Assembly: GCA_946415755.1 (NCBI GenBank)
Contig: CAMKTS010000005.1
Span: forward strand, 1-64,000
DNA: 64,000 nt
Direction: 5' to 3'
Source: an uncultured Prevotella sp.
GTDB lineage: Bacteria; Bacteroidota; Bacteroidia; Bacteroidales; Bacteroidaceae
Part shown: positions 50,759 through 58,574 of the stretch, piece after piece
How positions within the stretch are numbered: the first letter of the stretch is position 1
Layout of the letters: each line of letters starts with the position of its first letter
Program-made: the position numbers and the translations under genes
Notes under the pieces: model-generated
Seen by the model: only the letters and a program-made list of their open reading frames with translations
Databases searched by the model: none
Told to the model about the DNA's origin: nothing

Positions 50759-52519
50759 TTAATCTCCCACCATTAAGTAATACCATACCGTATTTCTGAA
50801 ACGCAACAGTTCCGGCGACAGCTTGCCTGCTTGCGAGAAGATGCGGGCAAACTCGCTGAAGCCGCTCATGGTCTGATGGCTGACATAGCCTGCCGGCAAC
50901 TGTCTGTTCTGCTGGGCATAGACCAGGGCGACAGCCTCCTGACAGATGCGAGGCCGATAGGCTGGCTGTATCTTTCCGACATAGGCCATATAGCTCATGA
51001 ACTTCTCCACGTCACGCTCCAGCAGCGGACTGAGCAGCAGGTACTGCATGGCTAACGGATTCTGCGGGTTGTGCATCAGCAGCTGACCGAACATCTTGTC
51101 TATCTCCACGTCGCTGAACAGGAAGTCGTCTGTCAGTCGCAGCTGGCGCAGCTTGCCATAGACGGGATGTGCCGCTATCTGCTGCTCATTGCCCAGCAGT
51201 GCCAACGTGCGACGGGCCCACTTGCGGTAGGCCATCGTCTTCTCCAGCATCTTCAGGTATTTCCTTGACACCTCGTACTGTCCGTTTACCAGGTTGGTCT
51301 CTGCCAGTCGCTTGACGACACGGCAGCTCTTGGCATAGTTAGGTATTGCCTCCATGCTCTCAAAGGCATAGCGCTGGGCGGTGTTCACCAGTCCCAACTG
51401 CCAGTAAGCCTCACCTGTCAACTGTAGCGTAGAGAAGTTTCGCTCAAAGGCAGGCAGCAGTCCCTGCATGCCGTTCTGGTAGAACTCAAAGGCGCGGTTG
51501 CCCAGTTCTCCTTTCATGCCCAGTGCCAGATTGGTGGCGCAAACCGTCATGGGCAGGTCGGGTGTCTTGTGCTCTGCCTTGCTGATGATGTCATCCCAGC
51601 GGTTACAGCGCACCAGGAAGTCATACTCCATCACCTCGTATTTGCGGGCATCATAGAACGTGGGCATCAGCAGCAGGAAGATCACAGCAAGCACCACCGC
51701 CTCGGCAAGTCCCATTGCTACTTGCCGACGGCATTTTGCCGTGGGTTGCCAGCAGGCGGCAAAAGGTGTCACAGCCCCCAGCAGCATCACCAGGGCCAGC
51801 ATCTGGAAATATACTTCAGAGAAGCGGTAGTAGTCTATTCCCTGGAAAAGTCTCTGCAAGGGATGCGGCAACACGGCTCCGCTGGCTACGACCAGTCCTA
51901 TGCTGTATGCCATCACGAGTAGTACGCTGGCAATGCCTTTCAGTTTTGAACCACCGCCCAATAGTCTCAGGGCGATATAGCCGGTCGTCATCAGTACGAC
52001 GGGGCCTGCAGCCCAGTACAGGACAGGCAGTGCCACGATGATAAAGGCGATGCGGAAGCGTTGTGCTGTCAGCTCGTAGAGCCACATCGTCAGCACTCCT
52101 GCCACGATGGCGATGGCGAATGTCATCAGCACGCTCTCGTCACCCATTGTCAGCCAGAGTACCAGCGATGGCAGAAAGCTCAGTGCATAGTGGATGGCGG
52201 CATGTTGCTGCTTGATGACCAGCATGACGCGCCATGTCAGCCGTTGCACCAGTACCAGTACGACTGCCACTATCAAGGCACCGACCGCCTGGTTGATGAA
52301 TGTCTGTGTCAGGTATTCACCGATGCAGCGGGCAACTCCGTCGGGCACACTGAGCAGCTGACCGATATACGTATTGTCAGCCTGAAACAACTGATACTGT
52401 TCGTGATACGACAGCATGGCGGGGCGTACCAGCCACCAGAACAGGAAAGCTGCCAAACCATACAACAGCGAGACGGCCAGTTTCCAGTATTTATTCAACA
52501 GGTTCATGTGTGTCGGCAT
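50759..52519 (-). CDS. DUF6057 family membrane protein, copy 2
   Basis: 586 residues. About ten hydrophobic segments run from about 15 to 290, longer than in copy 1. The conserved YHEQYQLFQADNTYIGQLL lies after the first helix. The C-terminal soluble helical region (about 310-580) has TPR-like pairs (FYQNGMQGLLPAFERNFSTLQLTGEAYWQLGLVNTAQRYAFESMEAIPNYAKSCRVVKRL). An ATG at 52507 (MNLLNKYWKL) is equally plausible. It overlaps the DUF4369 gene end and precedes PD40 copy 2 by 35 bp. Function unknown. Confidence 0.85.
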   Translation of the reverse strand: MPTHMNLLNKYWKLAVSLLYGLAAFLFWWLVRPAMLSYHEQYQLFQADNTYIGQLLSVPDGVARCIGEYLTQTFINQAVGALIVAVVLVLVQRLTWRVMLVIKQQHAAIHYALSFLPSLVLWLTMGDESVLMTFAIAIVAGVLTMWLYELTAQRFRIAFIIVALPVLYWAAGPVVLMTTGYIALRLLGGGSKLKGIASVLLVMAYSIGLVVASGAVLPHPLQRLFQGIDYYRFSEVYFQMLALVMLLGAVTPFAACWQPTAKCRRQVAMGLAEAVVLAVIFLLLMPTFYDARKYEVMEYDFLVRCNRWDDIISKAEHKTPDLPMTVCATNLALGMKGELGNRAFEFYQNGMQGLLPAFERNFSTLQLTGEAYWQLGLVNTAQRYAFESMEAIPNYAKSCRVVKRLAETNLVNGQYEVSRKYLKMLEKTMAYRKWARRTLALLGNEQQIAAHPVYGKLRQLRLTDDFLFSDVEIDKMFGQLLMHNPQNPLAMQYLLLSPLLERDVEKFMSYMAYVGKIQPAYRPRICQEAVALVYAQQNRQLPAGYVSHQTMSGFSEFARIFSQAGKLSPELLRFRNTVWYYLMVGD

Positions 52520-53117
52520 CCATCGTGACTATTGTGCCATCGGGCATCTTCTGCTTGTAAGTCTGCGGGAACATGTTGTTCAGGAAGTCGTGCAACAAGC
52601 CTTCCTGCATGTTGGCAGCCAGCTGTCGCGAGAATCGCTTGTATGCGATGTGCAAGCTGTCGGCTTCGGCCGTCTTCTTGACCCGGCGCAGCTGTCCCAT
52701 GACCCTGTTGTGCTGCTCGGTCGCATCCTTCCACTTCTGCAGCGAGTCGTTCTGGGGCGTTCCCTTGGCACTGCTGATGCTGTCGATGACGACCTCCACT
52801 TCACCGGGTTCTGTAATCACCAACAACTGTTGCACCCCCATCCGGTAGTGGTAGTCCATCAGTATCTTGGCCATCATCACCGTGTCTTTGGTAAACTCAA
52901 ACTGTCCGTCCTTCACTTCCATGGAGTCCACATACTCAGCAGTCTGCGGACCATAGAGCGGCACGAGGAAGATACGCTTGCCATTATAGTCGGCAGGAAT
53001 GGTTCCGCTGATGTGGCAAATGCCCTCCGGCAGTGTTCCCTTTCTGTTGCAACCGGCCAGTACGATACCTGCTACGGCCAGACAAACATACATTAGTTTT
53101 CTCATCTTATTTTTCAT
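52491..53117 (-). CDS. DUF4369 domain lipoprotein
   Basis: 208 residues. The lipobox is VLAGC (Cys about 22). A DUF4369-like beta domain (about 30-115: ICHISGTIPADYNGKRIFLVPLYGP...VDSMEVKDGQFEFT) is followed by a helical tail (about 120-205). DUF4369 normally precedes a thioredoxin domain in Bacteroidota thiol-disulphide proteins, but that domain is missing here. It lies between two DUF6057-PD40 pairs in the same operon and overlaps both neighbours slightly. A role in handling the cysteines of the CxxCH proteins is conceivable but unsupported without the thioredoxin fold. Start at 53117 or 53105. Confidence 0.8.
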   Translation of the reverse strand: MKNKMRKLMYVCLAVAGIVLAGCNRKGTLPEGICHISGTIPADYNGKRIFLVPLYGPQTAEYVDSMEVKDGQFEFTKDTVMMAKILMDYHYRMGVQQLLVITEPGEVEVVIDSISSAKGTPQNDSLQKWKDATEQHNRVMGQLRRVKKTAEADSLHIAYKRFSRQLAANMQEGLLHDFLNNMFPQTYKQKMPDGTIVTMDADTHEPVE

Positions 53118-54592
53118 TTTTCATTTTTAATTTCCACCTGCACCCGCTCGTCACGGAACACCTGCCGGTGAGCCTCCCGCGTGTCGAATTCAACTTTTCT
53201 CAGCGTGAAGTCAGGCACGTTGTACGACTGCATCATCTCCCGATAGAATTTCTGGGGATTGCGCTGCGGCAGCAGGAAGGGCTTGCTGACGCGGCCCTGT
53301 TCGTCGATGCTGGCCAGGAACAGCTGGGCATACATGCCGTCCTCCCGTTTCGAGGAGAACACAAACCAGTGGCTGTTGCTCGACCAGTTGTGGTAGCTGT
53401 CGGCAGCGTTGCTGTTAGCCTCCGCCAAGGCCCGCGTCTCACCCGTCTTCAGGTCCATCAGCCAGAGGTCGGCATCAGGCTGGAACACGGGGAAGTTGCT
53501 GCGGCTGGTAACGCAGTACATCAGCCATCGTCCGTCGTATGAGGGCCTGACCAGCGTATAGCTGCAACTGTCCTTCGGGCCGTTCAGCAGGGTGTCTACT
53601 GCCGTGCCGAAGCGTCCCGCTTTGGCATCGAAGGGAATGCGGCAGACGCTGCATTTCACCTGTTCGTATTCCGCCGGCACGCGGCAGGCCTTCGACGTGC
53701 TGTAGTAGAGCCATTGCCCATCGTGTGAGAAGGCGGGGAATATCTCCAGGTCGGTCGTCGTCATCAGCTCTGGTGTTAGTATCAGCTCATTGCTGCGGGT
53801 GTCAAGCACGACGATGTTGCTGAACTCATGGTAGGCCTCGATGCGCTGTCCTCGCCCCACGAAGAAGCTCTGGTGTACAGAGTTGGTGGCGTAGGCACAG
53901 TAGTCGCCGTCGGGATGCCAGTAGGCATACGAGCCTGCGGCCTTCGTCGAGTCGGTCTTGGTATTGAGCCATTGTTGTCTGCCATTCTTCTGTACCATCG
54001 TGCCGCCGCCTTCGCCACGAATCTGCAGCGTCAGCTGGTCGGGATTGGTGCGGTTGGGGGTGTGACAGTTCATGCAGCGTCCTGGCACCGACGACTCTGT
54101 CAGCATGGCATACTCCCGGAAGGTATGGATGTCGCGCTGATACAGACCGATGTCACCGCCCACCTCGTAGCCGGGGGCTATACGGCGGTAGGTGACTCCC
54201 CAGTCGTCGAGGACGTAGCGGCTGACGTAGATGGCAAAGGGCTTGTACTGTTTCCATTGGCCGTTGCTCCTGGCACAGACGGTAACCGTCAGTTGTCCGT
54301 CCTTGTTCTGTTGTGTCAGCCCGTGCCACTCGTCGATGTCGAAGTCGGCCCACTCGCCGTCGGCATGCAGGCTGCCGCCCTTGCTGCCCGTCACACGGAC
54401 GCAGACGGCATCGGCATCCGCCACATTGAAATTGAGCGGTGCCATGCCGGCAGGAATGGTCACACCGATGTAGTCGGGGTAGATGTCGGGCAATGCGTCG
54501 ACCTGCGTGACGTTCGTCGGCTCCGACGAACAGCCCGTCAAGGCCAGGAGCACCATCAGCCCTGCCAGTACGGTCATGAACCACGTCCTCAT
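53114..54592 (-). CDS. PD40 beta-propeller lipoprotein with CxxCH motif, copy 3
   Basis: 492 residues. The lipobox is LTGC (Cys about 21). IYPDYIGVTIPAGMAPLNF is followed by EWADFDIDEWHGLTQQNKDGQL, then CMNCH at Cys173 after VPGR. The PD40 blades include YWHPDGDYCAYATN, FPAFSHDGQWLYYSTSK and YHNWSSNSHWFVFSSKREDGMYA, and FLLPQRNPQKFY ends it. It is strongly similar to copy 2 across its whole length. It overlaps DUF6057 copy 3 by 4 bp upstream and touches the DUF4369 gene downstream. Confidence 0.88.
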   Translation of the reverse strand: MRTWFMTVLAGLMVLLALTGCSSEPTNVTQVDALPDIYPDYIGVTIPAGMAPLNFNVADADAVCVRVTGSKGGSLHADGEWADFDIDEWHGLTQQNKDGQLTVTVCARSNGQWKQYKPFAIYVSRYVLDDWGVTYRRIAPGYEVGGDIGLYQRDIHTFREYAMLTESSVPGRCMNCHTPNRTNPDQLTLQIRGEGGGTMVQKNGRQQWLNTKTDSTKAAGSYAYWHPDGDYCAYATNSVHQSFFVGRGQRIEAYHEFSNIVVLDTRSNELILTPELMTTTDLEIFPAFSHDGQWLYYSTSKACRVPAEYEQVKCSVCRIPFDAKAGRFGTAVDTLLNGPKDSCSYTLVRPSYDGRWLMYCVTSRSNFPVFQPDADLWLMDLKTGETRALAEANSNAADSYHNWSSNSHWFVFSSKREDGMYAQLFLASIDEQGRVSKPFLLPQRNPQKFYREMMQSYNVPDFTLRKVEFDTREAHRQVFRDERVQVEIKNEK

Positions 54593-56100
54593 GGCTTACC
54601 TCCTTTCTGCATCATCCGACGCACATAGGCACCATACTTAGACCCACTGGCCTGCCCATGACTCTGGATGCAGCGCATGGCATCCTGATAGCCGGCGGGC
54701 ATATAGCGATAGCCGCCGTACTGCTCTGCCCACTGCATCGACTGCATGACTGCCTGCACGTCGCCTCTCAGCAACAGCTCGGCAATGAAATAGTCCAGGG
54801 CCATCTTGTTATCGTGGTTGTCCATAAACAACAGTCCGAAAATCTTGTCTTTCTCACCATGGCTGTACAGGAAGTCGTTCTTAAATCGCAGCTGGCGCAG
54901 CCTTCCCCATACGGGATGGCTGTTGATGCGCTCCTCGCGGATTGCACTGTCGGCAGTCACCACGCGCTCTGCCTCCTCGGCCCACGAGCGGTAGAAGAGA
55001 CTCTTCTTCAGCAGGCTGATATGCTTCACGACCGGCTTATAGTGGCCGTTGATGAGCATACACTCCACGATGCGCTTGGTGCAGCGGCCGCTCTTCTTGG
55101 CATTCAGTATCGACTCCTGGATATCAAACATGTAGCGCTGGGCTGAGTTGACCAGCCCCAGACGGAAGAAAGCCTCTGCCGACGGGAGGTTGCTGGTCAT
55201 GTCGCGCACGCTGGGCATGATCAGCGCATCGTCGCCGCTTTGGTAGAAGTCAAACTGCCGTTCTGCCAACTGTCGTTTCTGCGACAGGGCCAGGTTGACA
55301 CAGTTCGACCAGAAGGGAGTCTCCACCACATGCTCTCCGGCACGTTCGATGATGTCGTCCCACCGCTCGTTCCGCACCATATAGTCCTGTCTGACCAGCT
55401 CGTAGATGTCTGCGTCGAAACCCTTCAGCTGCGGATACTGCATCGGTATGCGGTAGTAGGTGATGCCTGAGAGCATGACCGACTGCATCGGCCATTGTGG
55501 CAGCAGCCATACGGCGGCAGCCCACTGCACGACAGGCAGCCATACCGCCAGCCACAGCCACCGCCAGCCCCGCTGCACCACGCGCAGCAGTACATAAAGC
55601 CAGACCAGAGGACCGATGAGCCAGTAGCCGACGGGGACTATCAGCACGTCTGCCCATTGCCAACGTCCCTTCAAGGGAATGCTGGCCATGGCCAATGCCA
55701 GCATGACAGCAACAACAAACGACAGCAGCAGATTGATGTCACCCATCATCCACCACAGCACCACGACAGGCAGCAGGCTCAACAGGTGAGCGGCAAGGGG
55801 TGAGAGACGGGCGGTAAGGGCAAGGCACAGCCGATGGATGGCCACAAAGAGCAAGGCTAACAGCAAGGCGCCAAGCCACGGCCAGTAATAGAACTGCACG
55901 ATGAACTCTCCTATCCAGTCGGCCAGGCCGCCTGCCACGCTACAGCGTTCTATGAAGTAGTCGCCCGTCCACTGAAACAACTGATACTGTTCCTGGTACG
56001 ACAGCGCATGCGGAAAGCCGATGGCCCAAAACACCCACACGCCGACGAACAGCAGCAGCGAGAGTGCGATATGACCATATTGAATAACCAGCCGTTTCAT
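54589..56100 (-). CDS. DUF6057 family membrane protein, copy 3
   Basis: 503 residues from ATG 56100 (MKRLVIQYGHIALSLLLFV). The longer track start would cover the promoter. About ten hydrophobic segments run from 10 to 225, with the conserved YQEQYQLFQWTGDYFIERC after the first. A soluble helical C-terminal half follows (GDDALIMPSVRDMTSNLPSAEAFFRLGLVNSAQRYMFDIQESILNAKKSGRCTKRI). It is the first gene of the five-gene minus-strand operon, with a canonical promoter and a 4-bp overlap with PD40 copy 3. Confidence 0.86.
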   Translation of the reverse strand: MKRLVIQYGHIALSLLLFVGVWVFWAIGFPHALSYQEQYQLFQWTGDYFIERCSVAGGLADWIGEFIVQFYYWPWLGALLLALLFVAIHRLCLALTARLSPLAAHLLSLLPVVVLWWMMGDINLLLSFVVAVMLALAMASIPLKGRWQWADVLIVPVGYWLIGPLVWLYVLLRVVQRGWRWLWLAVWLPVVQWAAAVWLLPQWPMQSVMLSGITYYRIPMQYPQLKGFDADIYELVRQDYMVRNERWDDIIERAGEHVVETPFWSNCVNLALSQKRQLAERQFDFYQSGDDALIMPSVRDMTSNLPSAEAFFRLGLVNSAQRYMFDIQESILNAKKSGRCTKRIVECMLINGHYKPVVKHISLLKKSLFYRSWAEEAERVVTADSAIREERINSHPVWGRLRQLRFKNDFLYSHGEKDKIFGLLFMDNHDNKMALDYFIAELLLRGDVQAVMQSMQWAEQYGGYRYMPAGYQDAMRCIQSHGQASGSKYGAYVRRMMQKGGKP

Positions 56101-56109
56101 AAATCCTTG

Positions 56110-56141
56110 CAAAATTACTACAAAAATCGTAAACGGCCAAA
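56110..56141 (-). promoter_or_regulatory. Promoter of the five-gene DUF6057/PD40 operon
   Basis: TTTG (56138-56141), 20 nt, TAATTTTG (56110-56117) on the minus strand, 10 bp before the ATG, implying a very short leader. Confidence 0.65.
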
Positions 56142-56206
56142 TTATTACGGAAAAAAGCTTGGATTCCGCTATTGTGCCTCGGCAAAAGCAGGCTCCAAGG
56201 GGCTTC

Positions 56207-57319
56207 TCATTGCAGGAAAAGCGGCTCGAAGGGGAGTCCGAAGACATCGGCAACGGCTTTGAAGACCACCTTCCCCTCTACGATATTCAAGCCTTTTGCC
56301 AGAGCGGCATCGTCCTTGCAGGCTTGCTGCCAGCCCTTGTCGGCCAGGGCGATGGCATAGCGCAGCGTGGCGTTGGTCAGCGCCAGTGTCGAGGTATTGG
56401 GAACGGCCCCGGGGATGTTGGCTACACAATAGTGTACGATGCCCTCTACCGTATAGACGGGGTCGCTGTGTGTGGTGGGCCTTGAAGTCTCAAAGCATCC
56501 GCCTTGGTCGATGGCTACGTCGACGAGCACGGTGCCCGGCTCCATCAGTTTCAGCATGTCACGGGTAATCAGGTGGGGGGCTTTGTCGCCCGGTACAAGT
56601 ACGGAGCCAACGACGATGTCCACTGTTGGCAACTGCTGGCGAATGTTATGCTCCGATGAATAGAGCGTATGCACATTGGCAGGTGTTTCGATGTCGAGCT
56701 GGCGCAGACGGGGCAGTGACACATCCGCAATGGTTACCTCGGCCCCCATGCCGGCAGCCATCCGTGCGGCAGCCTCTCCGACGACACCACCGCCCAGCAC
56801 CAGCACGCGCGTTGGCGATACGCCAGGTACGCCACTGATGAGCTTGCCCTTGCCGCCCTTCGTTTTTTGCAGGTAATACGCACCATTCAGCGTGGCCATG
56901 CGTCCGGCCACCTCACTCATCGGCTGCAACAGCGGCAGTGAGCCGTTAGGCAGCTGCACTGTCTCGTAGGCCAGACAGACGGCCCCGCTCTTCAGCATGG
57001 CATCCGTCAGTTCCCTCTCGCATGCGAAATGGAAATAGGTGAACACCAGCTGTCCCTTTCTCACCAGTGCATATTCTGGCTCGATAGGCTCCTTCACCTT
57101 TACAATCATGTCGGCCTCGCGGTACACGCTTTCGATGGCAGGCAGTATCTTGGCTCCGGCCTTCACGTAGTCATCGTCGCTGAATCCGCTGCCTTCGCCA
57201 GCCGTATGCTGTACGAACACCTCATGTCCGCGACGCGTCAGTTCTGCTACTCCCGCAGGGGTCATACCCACGCGGTTCTCGTTGTTCTTAATCTCCTTGG
57301 GAATACCTACCTTACACAT
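56207..57319 (-). CDS. ald: Alanine dehydrogenase
   Basis: 370 residues, the usual length. The N-terminal substrate domain shows GIPKEIKNNENRVGMTPAGV (2-21) and FTYFHFA with the catalytic His near 96. The NAD-binding Rossmann motif is VLVLGGGVVGEAAARMAAGMGAEV near 170-193, and SVLVPGDKAPHLIT is also conserved. It interconverts L-alanine and pyruvate with NAD(H) and ammonia in the cytoplasm. It is 24 bp after the aldolase gene on the same strand. Confidence 0.96.
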   Translation of the reverse strand: MCKVGIPKEIKNNENRVGMTPAGVAELTRRGHEVFVQHTAGEGSGFSDDDYVKAGAKILPAIESVYREADMIVKVKEPIEPEYALVRKGQLVFTYFHFACERELTDAMLKSGAVCLAYETVQLPNGSLPLLQPMSEVAGRMATLNGAYYLQKTKGGKGKLISGVPGVSPTRVLVLGGGVVGEAAARMAAGMGAEVTIADVSLPRLRQLDIETPANVHTLYSSEHNIRQQLPTVDIVVGSVLVPGDKAPHLITRDMLKLMEPGTVLVDVAIDQGGCFETSRPTTHSDPVYTVEGIVHYCVANIPGAVPNTSTLALTNATLRYAIALADKGWQQACKDDAALAKGLNIVEGKVVFKAVADVFGLPFEPLFLQ

Positions 57320-57343
57320 AATCTGTTGGTTTTTAGTTACTAA

Positions 57344-58369
57344 CTATATGAGACGCTTCAGTTCGTCGATGTCTTCTTCTGTCGTGGCCCATGAGGTGAC
57401 GAAGCGGCAGATGGTGCGGTGCCCCTCTGCTTGTCCCCAGTGGGTGAACTCCATCTTCCCTGCCAGCTCGTCCACCTTGGCATCGGGCAGGATGATAAAC
57501 TGCTGGTTGGTGGGCGAGTCAAGCCAGAACGGGTAGCCCTTCTCCCTGAATACCTGCTTCATCCTCATCGCCATGTCGATGGCGTGGCGAGCCAGCTGGA
57601 AGTAGAGGTCATCGGTAAACAGTGCTTCAAACTGCAAACCGATGAGTGCCCCCTTGGCGATGACCGCCCCGTGCTGCTTCTGTATGCTGAAGAAGTGCTT
57701 GTGGGCCTGGCGGTTGGTAAACACCACCGCCTCGCCGCACAGCGCACCAATCTTAGTGCCGCCGATGTAGAACACGTCGCAGTGGTGGGCCAGATAGGGT
57801 AGGGTGACATCGCATCCGTCGGCCATTAGTCCGTAGCCCAGTCGCGCACCATCTATATAAAGAGGTATCTCGTAGCGTAGACATACCTGGTACAGGTCGT
57901 CCAGTTCCTTGGCGCTATAGAGGGTTCCCAACTCCGTGGGGAAGGTGATGTACACCAGTCCGGGATGTACGGCATGGTCTTTGTTGCCGTCGTGCATAAA
58001 GTCGTTCAGGTATTTGTCGAGCGTCTTGGCCTCCATCTTCCCCATGTTGTCAGGGATGGTGATGATTTTATGCTCCGTAAACTCCACGGCACCGGCCTCA
58101 TGCACGTTGATATGTCCGCTGCCTACGCAGATCACCCCCTCATACTGGTAGAGCATCGAGTCGATGGTGGTAGCGTTGGTCTGCGTGCCGCCTGTCAGAA
58201 AGAAGATCTGGGCATCGGGCATGCCGCAGGCCTTGCGTATCAGCTGTTTGGCGCGCTCGCTGTATTCATCGAAGCCGTAGGGCGTGGGCTTGGCATCGTT
58301 ATGGCGCACCAGGTTCTCCAGCACCTTGGGGTGTGCCCCGTTGTTATAGTCGCATTCAAATGATATCAT
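57344..58369 (-). CDS. ltaE: Low-specificity L-threonine aldolase family
   Basis: 341 residues from ATG 58369 (MISFECDYNNGAHPKVLENL). The track extension to 58528 crosses a -7 box. It is a fold-type I PLP enzyme. It has FLTGGTQTNATTIDSML near 65, GHINVHEAGAVEF, LYIDGARLGYGL near 165-176 and the PLP lysine in DVFYIGGTKIGALCGEA near 195-211. It cleaves threonine or allo-threonine to glycine and acetaldehyde. It is probably cotranscribed with ald, a small amino-acid catabolism unit. Confidence 0.94.
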   Translation of the reverse strand: MISFECDYNNGAHPKVLENLVRHNDAKPTPYGFDEYSERAKQLIRKACGMPDAQIFFLTGGTQTNATTIDSMLYQYEGVICVGSGHINVHEAGAVEFTEHKIITIPDNMGKMEAKTLDKYLNDFMHDGNKDHAVHPGLVYITFPTELGTLYSAKELDDLYQVCLRYEIPLYIDGARLGYGLMADGCDVTLPYLAHHCDVFYIGGTKIGALCGEAVVFTNRQAHKHFFSIQKQHGAVIAKGALIGLQFEALFTDDLYFQLARHAIDMAMRMKQVFREKGYPFWLDSPTNQQFIILPDAKVDELAGKMEFTHWGQAEGHRTICRFVTSWATTEEDIDELKRLI

Positions 58370-58395
58370 AGCGTGGCTTTTTTTTGTTCTGCAGG

Positions 58396-58403
58396 CAAAG
58401 ATA
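58396..58403 (-). promoter_or_regulatory. -7 box of ltaE-ald
   Basis: TATCTTTG on the minus strand, 26 bp before the ltaE ATG. No clear -33 element. Confidence 0.5.
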
Positions 58404-58500
58404 GCAAAAAAATCTGATAATGCGAAGAGAAAACAGATAAATTTGCCCCCTTGGACGAAAAAAAGTAGGGAGAGGGCACGGTACTTTGCTGATTTTTCAT

Positions 58501-58508
58501 TATCTTTG
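58501..58508 (+). promoter_or_regulatory. -7 box of the carboxylesterase gene
   Basis: TATCTTTG, 66 bp before the ATG at 58575. It argues against the track start at 58443. Confidence 0.5.
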
Positions 58509-58574
58509 CATCGTACAATAACTATCATTGAAAACCTACCCGACAGAGTCGGCTTTGAAATCAGATTGATTCGT

